Source of the DNA: Faecalicoccus acidiformans
GTDB lineage: Bacteria > Bacillota_I > Bacilli_A > Erysipelotrichales > Erysipelotrichaceae
Direction of reading: 5' to 3'
Assembly: GCF_014202635.1 (NCBI RefSeq)
Contig: NZ_JACHHD010000005.1
Coordinates: 44,750 to 108,749, forward strand
DNA: 64,000 nt
The notes under the pieces are model-generated. The model saw nothing but the letters and a program-made list of their open reading frames with translations, had not been told where the DNA came from and searched no databases. Below, piece after piece: positions 18,932 to 27,976 of the stretch; the first letter of the stretch is position 1, and the number at the start of each line of letters is the position of its first letter. A program made the position numbers and the translations under genes.

Positions 18932-19221
18932 GACTGCATGTTGTGATCGATCAAGAGTCTGAAACTTTGGAAGCTGAGATCAAGAAACAACTATTGGAAA
19001 AGTGCCCAACGTTATCATTTTCGCCCAGCCGACCTCAGCCATCTTTAAAGGACTGTTTAGAGTTTTATGGAACGGCAGAATTGGATTCGAAACAAATCGA
19101 TTCTTTGTTGGCAAAACTTAATAATGATTGGGACCAGGATGAGGATGATTATGAAGCTTACGGATTCAATACTCTCATGTTTCATCCGCATGTGTATTAT
19201 TTACACCTTCAGATCTTATAA
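18922..19221 (+). CDS. Hypothetical small protein
   Basis: A 99-aa acidic protein starting inside the end of the previous gene (ATG 18922). It has a beta strand at the N-terminus (RIRLHVVIDQ), a charged helix, and a C-terminal half with a DWDQDEDDYEAYGF acidic patch and a final beta strand (YYLHLQIL). No recognised motif. The acidic cluster could bind a cation or a basic partner. Coupling to the preceding gene suggests the two products act together. Confidence 0.65.
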   Translation: MRIRLHVVIDQESETLEAEIKKQLLEKCPTLSFSPSRPQPSLKDCLEFYGTAELDSKQIDSLLAKLNNDWDQDEDDYEAYGFNTLMFHPHVYYLHLQIL

Positions 19222-19246
19222 AAAAAGGGAAAATCAGTTTTCCCTT
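19220..19246 (-). terminator. Terminator with the minus gene's stop codon in its loop
   Basis: AAGGGAAAA (19225-19233) pairs with TTTTCCCTT (19238-19246), loop TCAG. On the minus strand the stem is followed by a run of T. The TGA stop of the nnr gene (19234-19236) lies in the loop. The plus-strand flank is T-poor, so it mainly serves the minus strand. Confidence 0.8.
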
Positions 19247-20742
19247 AATGATGAAAATACGATTGGAATCTGTTCAATCAGATCCTGCGGCATTACGCTG
19301 GCAGGATCTTTTTTGATGGCAGCGCATAAGTTATGGATCATCACACCTGTCGTCGCTGCTTGTAGAGGATCTCGGCATTGGCCGTACAGACCGGTTAAGA
19401 TCCCGCAAAGAATGTCCCCGCTGCCTCCTTTTGCCAGAGCTGAATTGGCGTGATCGAATACATACAGTTTGTCTTGGTGACCAATCAATGTAAAGTCTGA
19501 TTTCAAGATCAGGGTACATTGAGGATGCTCTTTGCAGAAGGTGGAAACCGTATCGAAAGGATCTTCCTGGATCGTTTTTAAATCTTTTTGACACAAATAA
19601 GTCATTTCTTTCAGATGCGGTGTCAAAAGGACAGGGGCCTCTCTATCCAAAAGATGGAGTTGATCTCTTAGGCCCCAGCAAGCATCGGCATCTAATAAGA
19701 CACAGGCATCACTTTTTAAAGCGTGCTCGACAAAAAGTTCAGTTGCCTTGGTTCGCCCCATGCCGTTGCCCAAAGAAAGAATGTCATATTTTGATTTTTC
19801 CTGATCTAGACATGCCACACCTTCAAGAGCAAATGTCCCATCTTGAGAAGGGGCACAAAGATTCATCGCAAATTCCATTTTTTGACCGACGATCTCTTGG
19901 ATGCAGTCTGGAATCATGCAAGTCAAAGTGCCGATGCCGCTGCGATAACAAGCTTGGCAGGCCATCGTGATCGCTCCGTGCATAGATTGACTGCCGCCGA
20001 TCATCAAGGCTTTTCCAAAGGTGCCTTTATGACTGTGGCTGTTTCGCAAAGGAATTTGGACATCCTTTGTTTCAAGGAGAAGGGCTGTTTTCAATCGATC
20101 GTGAAGATGATCGGGAATGCCGATTGGAAGGCAGAAAAGCTGTCCGGAATATTGTCTTCCTTCATTTCGATAATGACCGGTCTTAAAACAGTCGATGGCT
20201 AAAGTCTGGTCGGCATGGACGCAGATGCCTAAAGCTTTTCCGGTAGTTGCCTGAAGACCGCTGGCAATGTCGATGCTGGCGACAAAAGCATTCGAAGTGT
20301 TGATCGTTTGGATGATTTTTGAATAAGGTTCCTGGATTGGCCGATCCAGGCCGTTGCCAAAGAGGGCATCAATGATTACATCGGCTTGCTCTATTTTTTT
20401 TAAAGCCGGCTCCAGATCGGATATATGCGGAATGTCCAGCGCTTGAATCATATCCCATTGAATTCTTTCATCCATAGACAGATGACAGGGGTCTGGTAAG
20501 AAGACGGTACACTGGATCTTGTGATCTTTACAAAGCCGGGCAATGGCCAATCCGTCTGCTCCATTATTGCCGGGGCCGCACACGATCACGGAAGATCTGG
20601 CGTTTTGAAGGCGCTTTTTTAGAAGACAGAAGCATTCTTGTGCTGCATGTTCCATCAAGAGCAAAGAAGGTATACGGTATTGTTGTATGGCAAGAGTGTC
20701 TGCCTGTCTGGCCTGATTGGCGGTGCAAATCGATTGTGTCAT
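19234..20742 (-). CDS. nnr: Bifunctional NAD(P)H-hydrate epimerase / ADP-dependent dehydratase
   Basis: Repairs NAD(P)H hydrates. Residues 1 to about 215 form the YjeF N-terminal epimerase domain (CGPGNNGADGLAIARL, IIDALFGNGLDRPI). Residues about 220-502 form the ribokinase-like dehydratase domain (KGTFGKALMIGGSQSMHGA, LLDADACW, LTPHLKEM, and ANSALAKGGSGDILCGILTGL as the nucleotide-binding end). The 502-aa length fits the bifunctional form. ATG 20742 is chosen because AAGAGGAT lies five to ten bases upstream; longer forms would start in the promoter region. It is a single gene, divergent from the flippase gene. Confidence 0.94.
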   Translation of the reverse strand: MTQSICTANQARQADTLAIQQYRIPSLLLMEHAAQECFCLLKKRLQNARSSVIVCGPGNNGADGLAIARLCKDHKIQCTVFLPDPCHLSMDERIQWDMIQALDIPHISDLEPALKKIEQADVIIDALFGNGLDRPIQEPYSKIIQTINTSNAFVASIDIASGLQATTGKALGICVHADQTLAIDCFKTGHYRNEGRQYSGQLFCLPIGIPDHLHDRLKTALLLETKDVQIPLRNSHSHKGTFGKALMIGGSQSMHGAITMACQACYRSGIGTLTCMIPDCIQEIVGQKMEFAMNLCAPSQDGTFALEGVACLDQEKSKYDILSLGNGMGRTKATELFVEHALKSDACVLLDADACWGLRDQLHLLDREAPVLLTPHLKEMTYLCQKDLKTIQEDPFDTVSTFCKEHPQCTLILKSDFTLIGHQDKLYVFDHANSALAKGGSGDILCGILTGLYGQCRDPLQAATTGVMIHNLCAAIKKDPASVMPQDLIEQIPIVFSSLREN

Positions 20743-20812
20743 AGTATCCTCTTCTTTCTTTGATTTAACTATAACGCAAACAAGAAAAAAAATCTTCCAT
20801 ACAATCAACGTA

Positions 20813-20821
20813 TGATATAAT
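20813..20821 (+). promoter_or_regulatory. Extended -10 promoter of the flippase-mnmG operon
   Basis: TGATATAAT at 20813-20821, 29 bases before the flippase start codon; AAAGGAGAG is the ribosome site. Confidence 0.65.
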
Positions 20822-20850
20822 GAAGCTTACGAAGTAAAGGAGAGAAGTGC

Positions 20851-22473
20851 ATGCAGGAATCCTCACGGGTTAAAAAATCAATCATTCTTAGCGGCCTGGT
20901 CGGTACTGGCGGCATGTTTGTTGCGAAGCTGATTGGAATCATTTATGCGATTCCTTTTTCCAGCATTCTTGGTTCGGATGCATATATGGGAATTTATGGG
21001 CAGGCATATAATATCTATTCTTATGTGTTGAGCGTGTTCACGGCCGGCTTTCCGTTTGCGATTGCGACTTTGGTGGCTCGTTATACTGTCTTGAAGGATG
21101 CGAGAGCAGTCCTTCTGATTCGTAAATGCTCAATCGGAATGTTAGCTGTTTTAGGCTTTTTCGGCATGCTGATGATGTTTGCTTTCTCAGGGGTGCTGGC
21201 TCCTTTGATGGTGGCGCAAAGCGTCGAAGTGATGTCTGTCAGTTTAAAGATCTTGTCTTTGGCGGTTTTTCTGGTTCCTGTGTTATCGGCGTTCCGCGGC
21301 TTTTATCAGGGCCGTAAGGAAATGGAACAATATGCATTCTCTCAGGCGTTTGAACAGGTTTTCCGTGTCGGCTTTTTGCTTTCTGTTTCATGCTTGTTTG
21401 TATACATTATTGGTCTGGAGAGAAAATGGGCCTTGTATGTTTCTGTGTTATCGACATCGGTTGCAGCCATTGCCGGGATTCTTCAGTTTATTCGTTTTGA
21501 TAAGAACAAGATCAAAGGAATCAAAGCGCAAGCAAAAATACAATCAGAAACCACTCACTCATCCAAGGCTTTATTAAAAGAGATGTGTATCTTGGCTGTG
21601 CCTTATATGATCTCTGCCATTTTTGGATATAGCCAGCAGATCTTCAATGCTGTACTCCTTCCTACCGGTCTGCATCTTCATCAATATGATGAAGCTACGA
21701 TCTCAACCATCATATCTGCTGCTAATTATGTCGGTGTCAAGATCACTGCGATTCCGATGATCTTAGCGCCGGGATTTACGGCGGCCATCATTCCGCATAT
21801 TACAGAAGCTTTGACGAAAAAAGACTGGAAGCGGACAAAAAAGAATATCATTGATTGTTTGAATGTCGTATTGTGCATCGGCATACCAATTTCATTTTGC
21901 ATCTTTTTGTATGCGCAGCCTATTAACTATACGTTATTTTATACTGAAAATCTTTCGATGAGCAGTTATGTTCTGGGTTGGATGGCATTCGAAGGATTTT
22001 TAGGGACTGTAGGACCGGTCACGACCAATCTGATGATGGCGTTGGGGCTTAAGAAAGCTTCGCTGAAGCGGATCATGATCGCAACTTTGATCAAAGGCTG
22101 TCTGATTGTTCCGCTGACGATGATTTTCGGATTTGCAGGCAGTGTTTTGAGTTCTTTGATTGGAGATGGCTATATGATCTTATTCAACTTGCGAGAAGTT
22201 CAGAAGAGCTATCAGGTAAATTTCAAAAAGACAGGCATTATCCTGATTCGAACCGGTGTGGTTGTGTTGGTCATGTGGATTGTTTGCAGCCTTTTGAACG
22301 CAATCGGATTCACTGGATCCGAAGGTTCAAAATTAATCGCCTTTTTGTTGATGTGCTGCAATGGCTTGATCACCTTTGTGGTAGGACTTGCAGCAGCATG
22401 CCTTTTGCGTTTGCCGCAGGCCGTGTTCCATATTCGTTTACGATTGCCTGGAAGAGGTGGGCGTCATGTATGA
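20851..22473 (+). CDS. MOP-superfamily polysaccharide/lipid flippase (SpoVB/MurJ-like)
   Basis: A 540-aa integral membrane protein with about 14 hydrophobic helices, matching the polysaccharide biosynthesis (SpoVB/MviN) family: LVGTGGMFVAKLIGIIYAIPFSSILG at the N-terminus, AFRGFYQGRKEMEQYAFSQAFEQVFRV as the family loop. Members flip lipid-linked cell-wall or capsule precursors; SpoVB-like and MurJ roles cannot be told apart here. Its stop overlaps mnmG by 8 bases, so mnmG translation is coupled. Confidence 0.87.
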   Translation: MQESSRVKKSIILSGLVGTGGMFVAKLIGIIYAIPFSSILGSDAYMGIYGQAYNIYSYVLSVFTAGFPFAIATLVARYTVLKDARAVLLIRKCSIGMLAVLGFFGMLMMFAFSGVLAPLMVAQSVEVMSVSLKILSLAVFLVPVLSAFRGFYQGRKEMEQYAFSQAFEQVFRVGFLLSVSCLFVYIIGLERKWALYVSVLSTSVAAIAGILQFIRFDKNKIKGIKAQAKIQSETTHSSKALLKEMCILAVPYMISAIFGYSQQIFNAVLLPTGLHLHQYDEATISTIISAANYVGVKITAIPMILAPGFTAAIIPHITEALTKKDWKRTKKNIIDCLNVVLCIGIPISFCIFLYAQPINYTLFYTENLSMSSYVLGWMAFEGFLGTVGPVTTNLMMALGLKKASLKRIMIATLIKGCLIVPLTMIFGFAGSVLSSLIGDGYMILFNLREVQKSYQVNFKKTGIILIRTGVVVLVMWIVCSLLNAIGFTGSEGSKLIAFLLMCCNGLITFVVGLAAACLLRLPQAVFHIRLRLPGRGGRHV

Positions 22474-24319
22474 TGTGATCGTTGTGGGGGCAGGTCATGC
22501 CGGTATTGAAGCGGTTATGGCTTGTTGTCGAATGAAAAAGAAAGCGGCCTTAGTGACATTGGATTTAAATATGGCAGGTTCTATGCCTTGTAATCCCAGC
22601 ATAGGAGGTCCGGCCAAAGGAATCGTGGTTCGCGAAATCGATGCTTTAGGAGGCTTGATGCCGCTTGTTGCGGACCGGACGGCTTTGCAGTTTAAAATGT
22701 TGAATACGACCAAAGGCCCGGGGGTCTGGTCTTTACGTGTGCAAAGCGACAAAGTGGAATATAAGAAAGAGATGGCTCGAATCTTGTCGCAAACGCCAGG
22801 ACTAGAGGTGATCGAAGAAGGGTGTGCTTCCTTGATCATAGAAAATCAGTGCGTCAAAGGGATTCGCCTGCAAAATGGTCGGGAGGTTTTCTCTAAGACC
22901 GTGATCCTTACTACTGGTACTTATATGGCTTCTACCATTCTGCGCGGGCATACTGCTACAGAATCGGGACCTGAGGATCAGCCGACGATTCAGACCCTTT
23001 CCGAGTGTTTAAGAAAACATGGTGTACGTACTTTTCGATTAAAAACAGGGACACCGCCAAGAATACAAAAAGATTCGATTGATTTTTCTCAAGCCGAAGT
23101 GCAGCCGGGAACAGATGATTTCTTTGCGTTTTCTGAAACTACAAAACCATCGGATGTCCTCTCTTTTGAAAATCAGGAAGTTTGTCATCTGATTTATACT
23201 GCGCCACTGACGCATCAGATCATTCGAAATCATCTTCACGATTCGGCAATGTATTCTGGCTTGGTCAAAGGGGTGGGGCCTCGTTATTGCCCGAGCATTG
23301 AAGATAAACTGGTCCGCTTTGCGGATAAAGAACGGCACCAGCTGTTTTTAGAGCCGGAATCTAAAAGCATGGATACGATCTACCTCCAAGGGTTTTCTAC
23401 ATCTATGCCAGTGGATGTACAAGAAGAAATGGTTCATTCGCTTCCGGGTCTTCAAAACGCTAAGATTGAAAAATACGCTTATGCGATCGAATATGATGCG
23501 GTGGATCCTTTGCAGATGAAGCCTTCGATGGAAAATAAGATCATAGAAAATCTTTTTACGGCTGGCCAAATCAATGGAACCAGCGGCTATGAAGAGGCGG
23601 CCGGACAAGGCTTGATGGCAGGCATCAATGCTTGTTTAAAAATCGATCAAAAACCTCCTTTTATCTTGAAAAGAGACGAAGCTTATATCGGGGTCATGAT
23701 CGATGATCTTTGTACAAAGGGAACCAAGGAGCCGTATCGGCTTTTAACGTCTCGTGCTGAATATCGCTTGTTATTAAGACACGATAATGCGGATCAGCGC
23801 CTGCTGCGAAAAGGATATGAGATAGGGGTCGTATCCAAAGAACGATATGAGGATTTTTTAAAGAAAATGGATATGATCCAGTCAACCAAAGAAGCGTTGG
23901 CAACGGTTCATATCAAACCAGGGCCAGATATCGATGCCTATTTACATTCGCTGGGGTTTGATGGACTGGGTCACGGCATGAGTGCCTTAGAGTTATTGAA
24001 ACGCCCTAAAGTGAAAGTGAAAGATCTTTTGCCGTGGATCCAGAAAACGATCGATCCTAAGATCGCATCCCAGATTGAGATCGAAGTGAAATATGCCGGC
24101 TATATTGAAAAGGCAAAACGGGATGCGCGCCATTTGCAGACTATGGAATCTAGAGTCTTGCCTTTGGATCTGGACTATCTGCATATGGATAACTTACGTT
24201 TAGAAGCGCGGCAAAAATTGGATCAGATCCGCCCCCGAACACTGGGACAGGCTTCCCGTATTTCCGGGATCAATCCAAGTGATATTGCGATTCTTTCGCT
24301 GTTTGTGAAAGGGAAATAA
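22466..24319 (+). CDS. mnmG: tRNA uridine-34 modification enzyme MnmG (GidA)
   Basis: With MnmE it installs 5-carboxymethylaminomethyl at wobble U34. The 617-aa protein begins MYDVIVVGAGHAGIEA, the FAD Rossmann motif, followed by CNPSIGGPAKG and, near residues 175-210, the folate-site region. The C-terminal helical domain is complete. ATG 22466 is used, preceded by GAAGAGGTGG; a longer open frame starts inside the flippase gene and encodes no MnmG sequence. In many genomes mnmG sits with mnmE or rsmG; here it is beside the flippase instead. Confidence 0.96.
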   Translation: MYDVIVVGAGHAGIEAVMACCRMKKKAALVTLDLNMAGSMPCNPSIGGPAKGIVVREIDALGGLMPLVADRTALQFKMLNTTKGPGVWSLRVQSDKVEYKKEMARILSQTPGLEVIEEGCASLIIENQCVKGIRLQNGREVFSKTVILTTGTYMASTILRGHTATESGPEDQPTIQTLSECLRKHGVRTFRLKTGTPPRIQKDSIDFSQAEVQPGTDDFFAFSETTKPSDVLSFENQEVCHLIYTAPLTHQIIRNHLHDSAMYSGLVKGVGPRYCPSIEDKLVRFADKERHQLFLEPESKSMDTIYLQGFSTSMPVDVQEEMVHSLPGLQNAKIEKYAYAIEYDAVDPLQMKPSMENKIIENLFTAGQINGTSGYEEAAGQGLMAGINACLKIDQKPPFILKRDEAYIGVMIDDLCTKGTKEPYRLLTSRAEYRLLLRHDNADQRLLRKGYEIGVVSKERYEDFLKKMDMIQSTKEALATVHIKPGPDIDAYLHSLGFDGLGHGMSALELLKRPKVKVKDLLPWIQKTIDPKIASQIEIEVKYAGYIEKAKRDARHLQTMESRVLPLDLDYLHMDNLRLEARQKLDQIRPRTLGQASRISGINPSDIAILSLFVKGK

Positions 24320-24324
24320 AAATA

Positions 24325-24333
24325 TGCTATACT
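24325..24333 (+). promoter_or_regulatory. Extended -10 promoter of divIC
   Basis: TGCTATACT at 24325-24333, six bases after the mnmG stop codon; the same extended -10 is used for hrcA. Confidence 0.6.
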
Positions 24334-24351
24334 GTTATAAAGGGGAATACT

Positions 24352-24711
24352 ATGGCTAAACAGTATAAGATCAAAAAAAATAAGGCGCTCAAACCAAAGC
24401 GATCACTAAAGGGCTCTCCCTTGAAAAAAATCGTTTTATGCGGAGCTTTATTAGGGGGAACAATGTATTTGACGTGGAGCGGGATCCAGGATCTGCAAAC
24501 AACGGCTGAACTTCGTCTAAGCATTCAAGAAAATCAGCAGCAGATCGAAGATTTGAAAGAGGAAAAAGAGCAGTTGAAGAAGACTTATGAAAACCTCAGC
24601 AATCCGGATTATGCGAGTTTATATGCTCGAGGGCGATATCATGTGACCCAGGATGGAGATCAAGTCTTTATATTCCCGAAAACGGAGGATGAAGAAGAAA
24701 AAGAAGAGTAG
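24352..24711 (+). CDS. divIC: Cell-division protein DivIC / FtsB-like septum formation initiator
   Basis: A 119-aa bitopic protein: strongly basic cytoplasmic N-terminus (about residues 1-25), one membrane helix (about 26-45), an extracytoplasmic coiled coil (about 48-85, QQQIEDLKEEKEQLKK), then the DivIC signature NPDYASLYARGRYHVTQDGDQVF and an acidic tail. DivIC binds FtsL and DivIB at the division site. AAAGGGGA precedes ATG 24352. It is monocistronic, with its own promoter and a very strong terminator. Confidence 0.88.
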   Translation: MAKQYKIKKNKALKPKRSLKGSPLKKIVLCGALLGGTMYLTWSGIQDLQTTAELRLSIQENQQQIEDLKEEKEQLKKTYENLSNPDYASLYARGRYHVTQDGDQVFIFPKTEDEEEKEE

Positions 24712-24712
24712 C

Positions 24713-24760
24713 GAGTGATAAGATTCAGCTTTTAGTGGAATCTTATCGCTCTTTTTTTTT
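24713..24760 (+). terminator. Strong rho-independent terminator
   Basis: A 14-bp stem (24713-24726 with 24738-24751, one G-T pair) and a nine-base T run, placed at the divIC stop. Confidence 0.93.
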
Positions 24761-24762
24761 AT

Positions 24763-24819
24763 TTTTTGTTCAAACAAAAATTTTTTGGTTTATTCAAGAA
24801 TTCTTGTTTCAAAATGAAA
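24763..24819 (+). repeat. Three consecutive inverted repeats before a winged-helix gene
   Basis: TTTTTGTT-CA-AACAAAAA (24763-24780), CAAGAATTCTTG (24795-24806) and TTTCA-AAA-TGAAA (24807-24819) are each perfect. They fill the untranslated region between the divIC terminator and the orphan regulator at 24858. They may be operators for that regulator; part of the first could belong to the terminator's AT-rich flank. Confidence 0.55.
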
Positions 24820-24857
24820 TCTATGCTTTCTTAGATGCGCAGAAAGGAGGAGAGATC

Positions 24858-25385
24858 ATGCGTGATTTTGTCGAGATTCGGTTTATGGTGGAAAAAGAAC
24901 TTTGGGAAAAGCTGGATCTTTCAAACAAGACAGAATGGTATGCCAAAGAGAAAAACAGAATTTATTTAAAAGGCGCTATCACTCGCCATCATATGCAAGT
25001 GCTTCGCCAACAGAAGATCTATGGACATCATGGCCTCTGGATAGATCCTGATCGCGTCTTGGAGCCGTCCATTAAAAAAATATTTTCTGGGAACCTTGTG
25101 GTAGATTTGCCTAGCCGAAAAGTTATGGTGCATACGAAAACGATTTCCTTGATGCCGGAACAATACGAGATGCTGCTTGTATTTTTGAAACATCCCGGAC
25201 AGATCTTGACGCGGGAGCTTTTACAGGATCTGATTGAGATTCGCGGAAATAAACAAGTGGATACGAATGCAGTTTCGGCAAGTATCAGTCGGCTGCGACA
25301 TGGCTTACAAGATGCTTCTATGATCAAAACGATTCATCAAAATGGTTATCAATGGACAAAAGAAGTTAAGATCGTCAAGGAATAG
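24858..25385 (+). CDS. Winged-helix DNA-binding protein without a receiver domain
   Basis: A 175-aa protein. Residues about 85-172 match an OmpR/PhoB-type winged helix (PEQYEMLLVFLKHPGQILTRELLQDLI, TNAVSASISRLRHGL, IKTIHQNGYQW). The first 85 residues are not a receiver domain: no phospho-acceptor aspartate pattern was seen, and the region reads as a small alpha/beta unit (DFVEIRFMVEKELWEKLDLSN). It is therefore an orphan regulator with unknown input. AAAGGAGGAGA precedes ATG 24858. Three palindromes lie upstream and suggest autoregulation. No sensor kinase is nearby. Confidence 0.8.
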   Translation: MRDFVEIRFMVEKELWEKLDLSNKTEWYAKEKNRIYLKGAITRHHMQVLRQQKIYGHHGLWIDPDRVLEPSIKKIFSGNLVVDLPSRKVMVHTKTISLMPEQYEMLLVFLKHPGQILTRELLQDLIEIRGNKQVDTNAVSASISRLRHGLQDASMIKTIHQNGYQWTKEVKIVKE

Positions 25386-25399
25386 AAAGCGAAAAACCT

Positions 25400-25427
25400 T
25401 TGAAAAATAGGGCTGTGATAGTATAAT
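25400..25427 (+). promoter_or_regulatory. glgP promoter
   Basis: TTGAAA (25400-25405), 16 bases, TATAAT (25422-25427); GGAGG ribosome site follows before ATG 25451. Confidence 0.75.
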
Positions 25428-25450
25428 TAAAACACTGTGGAGGAAAAGTT

Positions 25451-27865
25451 ATGTCAAATCGATTTGATTCAAAAGAAGTTTTTATCGAGCGTTACAAACA
25501 AGAAGTATCCGAAACATACGGTCGTGAATTTGAAGAAACTTTTATGGCCGAACGTTATCAAGTCTTAGGGAAGATGATCCGTGATTACGTGGGGATCAAT
25601 TGGAAGGAGACTAAAAACGCAATTAAAAAATCACAGTCCAAACAGCTGTATTATTTTTCAATGGAATTTTTAATGGGACGTCTGCTGACCAATAACCTGA
25701 TGAATTTGGGGATCTATGATCTTGTTAAGGAAGGCCTCGAAGAGTTAGGTATGGATATCAATGAAATGGAAGAAATGGAAAGTGATGCCGGACTGGGAAA
25801 TGGCGGTTTAGGCCGTCTGGCTGCCTGTTTCATGGACTCCTTGGCCTCTTTAGATTTAGCGGGGCACGGAAACTGTATTCGTTATCACTATGGTTTGTTC
25901 AAACAAAAGATCGTCAACAACGAGCAAGTGGAGTTGCCAGATTGCTGGTTGAAAAGCGGAAACATTTGGGAAGTATGGAAGCCTCAGCATGTCGTTCGTG
26001 TTCCGTTTGGCGGGCAATTAGATGCTTACATGGACCAGAATGGGAAATTCCGTTCCAACTATCGGCCAGAATTTGTGGTTCGCGCCGTTCCTTATGATGA
26101 ACCGATTATCGGATATCATACGACAACAACGAATACGTTGCGCCTTTGGGATGCAGAGGTCGATGAGGATTCCGTTCAGTCGGGGCAACTGAATAAATAT
26201 TTGAATGATGTTACGGCGATTACAGCTAACGTATACCCGGATGATTCTACGATAGAAGGAAAACTGCTTCGGTTAAAACAGGAATATTTCTTTGTCTGTG
26301 CCGGAATCAACCAAATCATTCGTTCGCATTTGCGTGTATATCCTACATTGGACAATTTAGGAGATAAAGTAGCCATTCAGCTCAACGATACGCATCCGGT
26401 CTTGGTAATTCCGGAATTGATGCGCGTATTGTGTGATAACTATGATTATGAATGGGATCAAGCTTGGGAAATCGTAACTAAAACCGTAGCTTATACAAAC
26501 CATACGGTCATGGCGGAGGCGTTGGAAAAATGGCCGCAAGAGATGGTGCAGTCTCTTTTACCGCGTATTTATATGATTATCGAAGAGATCGATCGTCGTT
26601 TTAAATATGAAGTTGATCACAAAGGAATGGGTCACATTTGGAATAATGTAGCCATTCTAAAAGAAGGACAAGTTCACATGGCACATATTGCGATTGTAGG
26701 CAGTCACAGTGTCAATGGGGTTGCCAAACTGCATACAGAGATCTTGATCCACGATGTCATGAAAGATTTTGTGAGCTTATATCCAGATCGTTTTAACAAT
26801 AAAACCAATGGGATCACACATCGGCGGTGGCTGTTGTATTCCAACCCGCAGCTGACAAAATTATTGGAAGAAACGATAGGAGATTCCTTCAAAAGGCATC
26901 CGGAAGATTTGGAAAAACTGATGGAACACATCGATGATCCGATTCTTCAGGAACGTTTCATGAACGTGAAAATGGAGCGGAAACAGATTTTAGCGGATTA
27001 TGTCAAGAAAACATTGGGAATCGATGTCAATGTCAATTCGATCTTTGATTGTCAGGCAAAACGTTTACATGCCTATAAACGTCAGCTTTTGAACATTTTC
27101 CATGTTATGCATCTGTACTTAAAGATGAAAGAAGAACCAAGTTTCCGTATTTATCCGCGTACTTTCTTCTTCTCAGCTAAGGCGGCGCCTAGCTATATGT
27201 TGGCAAAAGAGATCATTAAACTGATCAATATGGTTGCCAATCGTGTCAACAACGATCCGGAGACGAATCATTATTTAAAAGTGGTCTTCATCCCGAACTA
27301 TTCTGTTTCGGTTGCCGAGATTTTATTGAATGCTGCTGATGTCAGCGAACAGATCTCGACTGCAGGAAAAGAAGCCAGCGGTACGGGAAATATGAAATAC
27401 ATGATGAACGGGGCTTTGACATTGGGTACATTGGATGGGGCCAATGTTGAGATCGTTGAACGAGTAGGTTATGAAAATGCCGAAATCTTCGGCTTGCGTG
27501 TAGAGGATATCGAAGAAGTGCGAAAGGAAAACTCTTATAATGCGTGGGATATTTATCATAACAACTATCGTGTTCGTCGAGTGATCGATTCTTTGAAGAA
27601 CTGTACATGGTCTAATAATCCGGATGAATTCCAGCTGATCTACAATGATTTATTGTTGCGCAACGATGAATTCTATGTTTTGGCAGACTTTGATGCGTAT
27701 GTTTATGCACAACGCGAGATTGAAAACCGCTATCAACAAAAATCGAACTGGGCTCGTACCATGTTGATCAATATTGCACAGAGCGGTTATTTCTCCAGTG
27801 ATCGTACAATCAAGGAATATGCCAAAGAAATTTGGGATCTTCAACCGATTCCATTTGAGAAGTAA
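25451..27865 (+). CDS. glgP: Glycogen/maltodextrin phosphorylase
   Basis: Releases glucose-1-phosphate from alpha-1,4-glucan. The 804-aa chain is full length for family GT35. Marks include YYFSMEFLMGRLL and GNGGLGRLAACFMDS in the N-terminal domain, AIQLNDTHP and ITHRRWL in the middle, and the PLP-lysine region EASGTGNMKYMMNGALT near residues 640-660. It stands alone with its own promoter and terminator. No glgA, glgB or glgC is near, so it may handle imported maltodextrins rather than stored glycogen. Confidence 0.96.
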   Translation: MSNRFDSKEVFIERYKQEVSETYGREFEETFMAERYQVLGKMIRDYVGINWKETKNAIKKSQSKQLYYFSMEFLMGRLLTNNLMNLGIYDLVKEGLEELGMDINEMEEMESDAGLGNGGLGRLAACFMDSLASLDLAGHGNCIRYHYGLFKQKIVNNEQVELPDCWLKSGNIWEVWKPQHVVRVPFGGQLDAYMDQNGKFRSNYRPEFVVRAVPYDEPIIGYHTTTTNTLRLWDAEVDEDSVQSGQLNKYLNDVTAITANVYPDDSTIEGKLLRLKQEYFFVCAGINQIIRSHLRVYPTLDNLGDKVAIQLNDTHPVLVIPELMRVLCDNYDYEWDQAWEIVTKTVAYTNHTVMAEALEKWPQEMVQSLLPRIYMIIEEIDRRFKYEVDHKGMGHIWNNVAILKEGQVHMAHIAIVGSHSVNGVAKLHTEILIHDVMKDFVSLYPDRFNNKTNGITHRRWLLYSNPQLTKLLEETIGDSFKRHPEDLEKLMEHIDDPILQERFMNVKMERKQILADYVKKTLGIDVNVNSIFDCQAKRLHAYKRQLLNIFHVMHLYLKMKEEPSFRIYPRTFFFSAKAAPSYMLAKEIIKLINMVANRVNNDPETNHYLKVVFIPNYSVSVAEILLNAADVSEQISTAGKEASGTGNMKYMMNGALTLGTLDGANVEIVERVGYENAEIFGLRVEDIEEVRKENSYNAWDIYHNNYRVRRVIDSLKNCTWSNNPDEFQLIYNDLLLRNDEFYVLADFDAYVYAQREIENRYQQKSNWARTMLINIAQSGYFSSDRTIKEYAKEIWDLQPIPFEK

Positions 27866-27870
27866 TTGAG

Positions 27871-27903
27871 AAAAGACAGGCGGTTTTTCGCTTGTCTTTT
27901 GTA
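27871..27903 (+). terminator. Rho-independent terminator of glgP
   Basis: Twelve-base arms (27871-27882 and 27889-27900) with one G-T pair around a short T-rich loop, then a T-rich tail. Confidence 0.85.
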
Positions 27904-27976
27904 TTTATAGAGAAGGACTAGAAAATCTAAACATTTTAAGGTACAATTATAAAAGCGAAAAAAGGAGTGGTGGATC

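Noticed and set aside
22388..22465. Longer N-terminus for MnmG
   Set aside because: These codons lie inside the flippase gene in another frame and do not resemble MnmG, whose FAD motif starts at ATG 22466.
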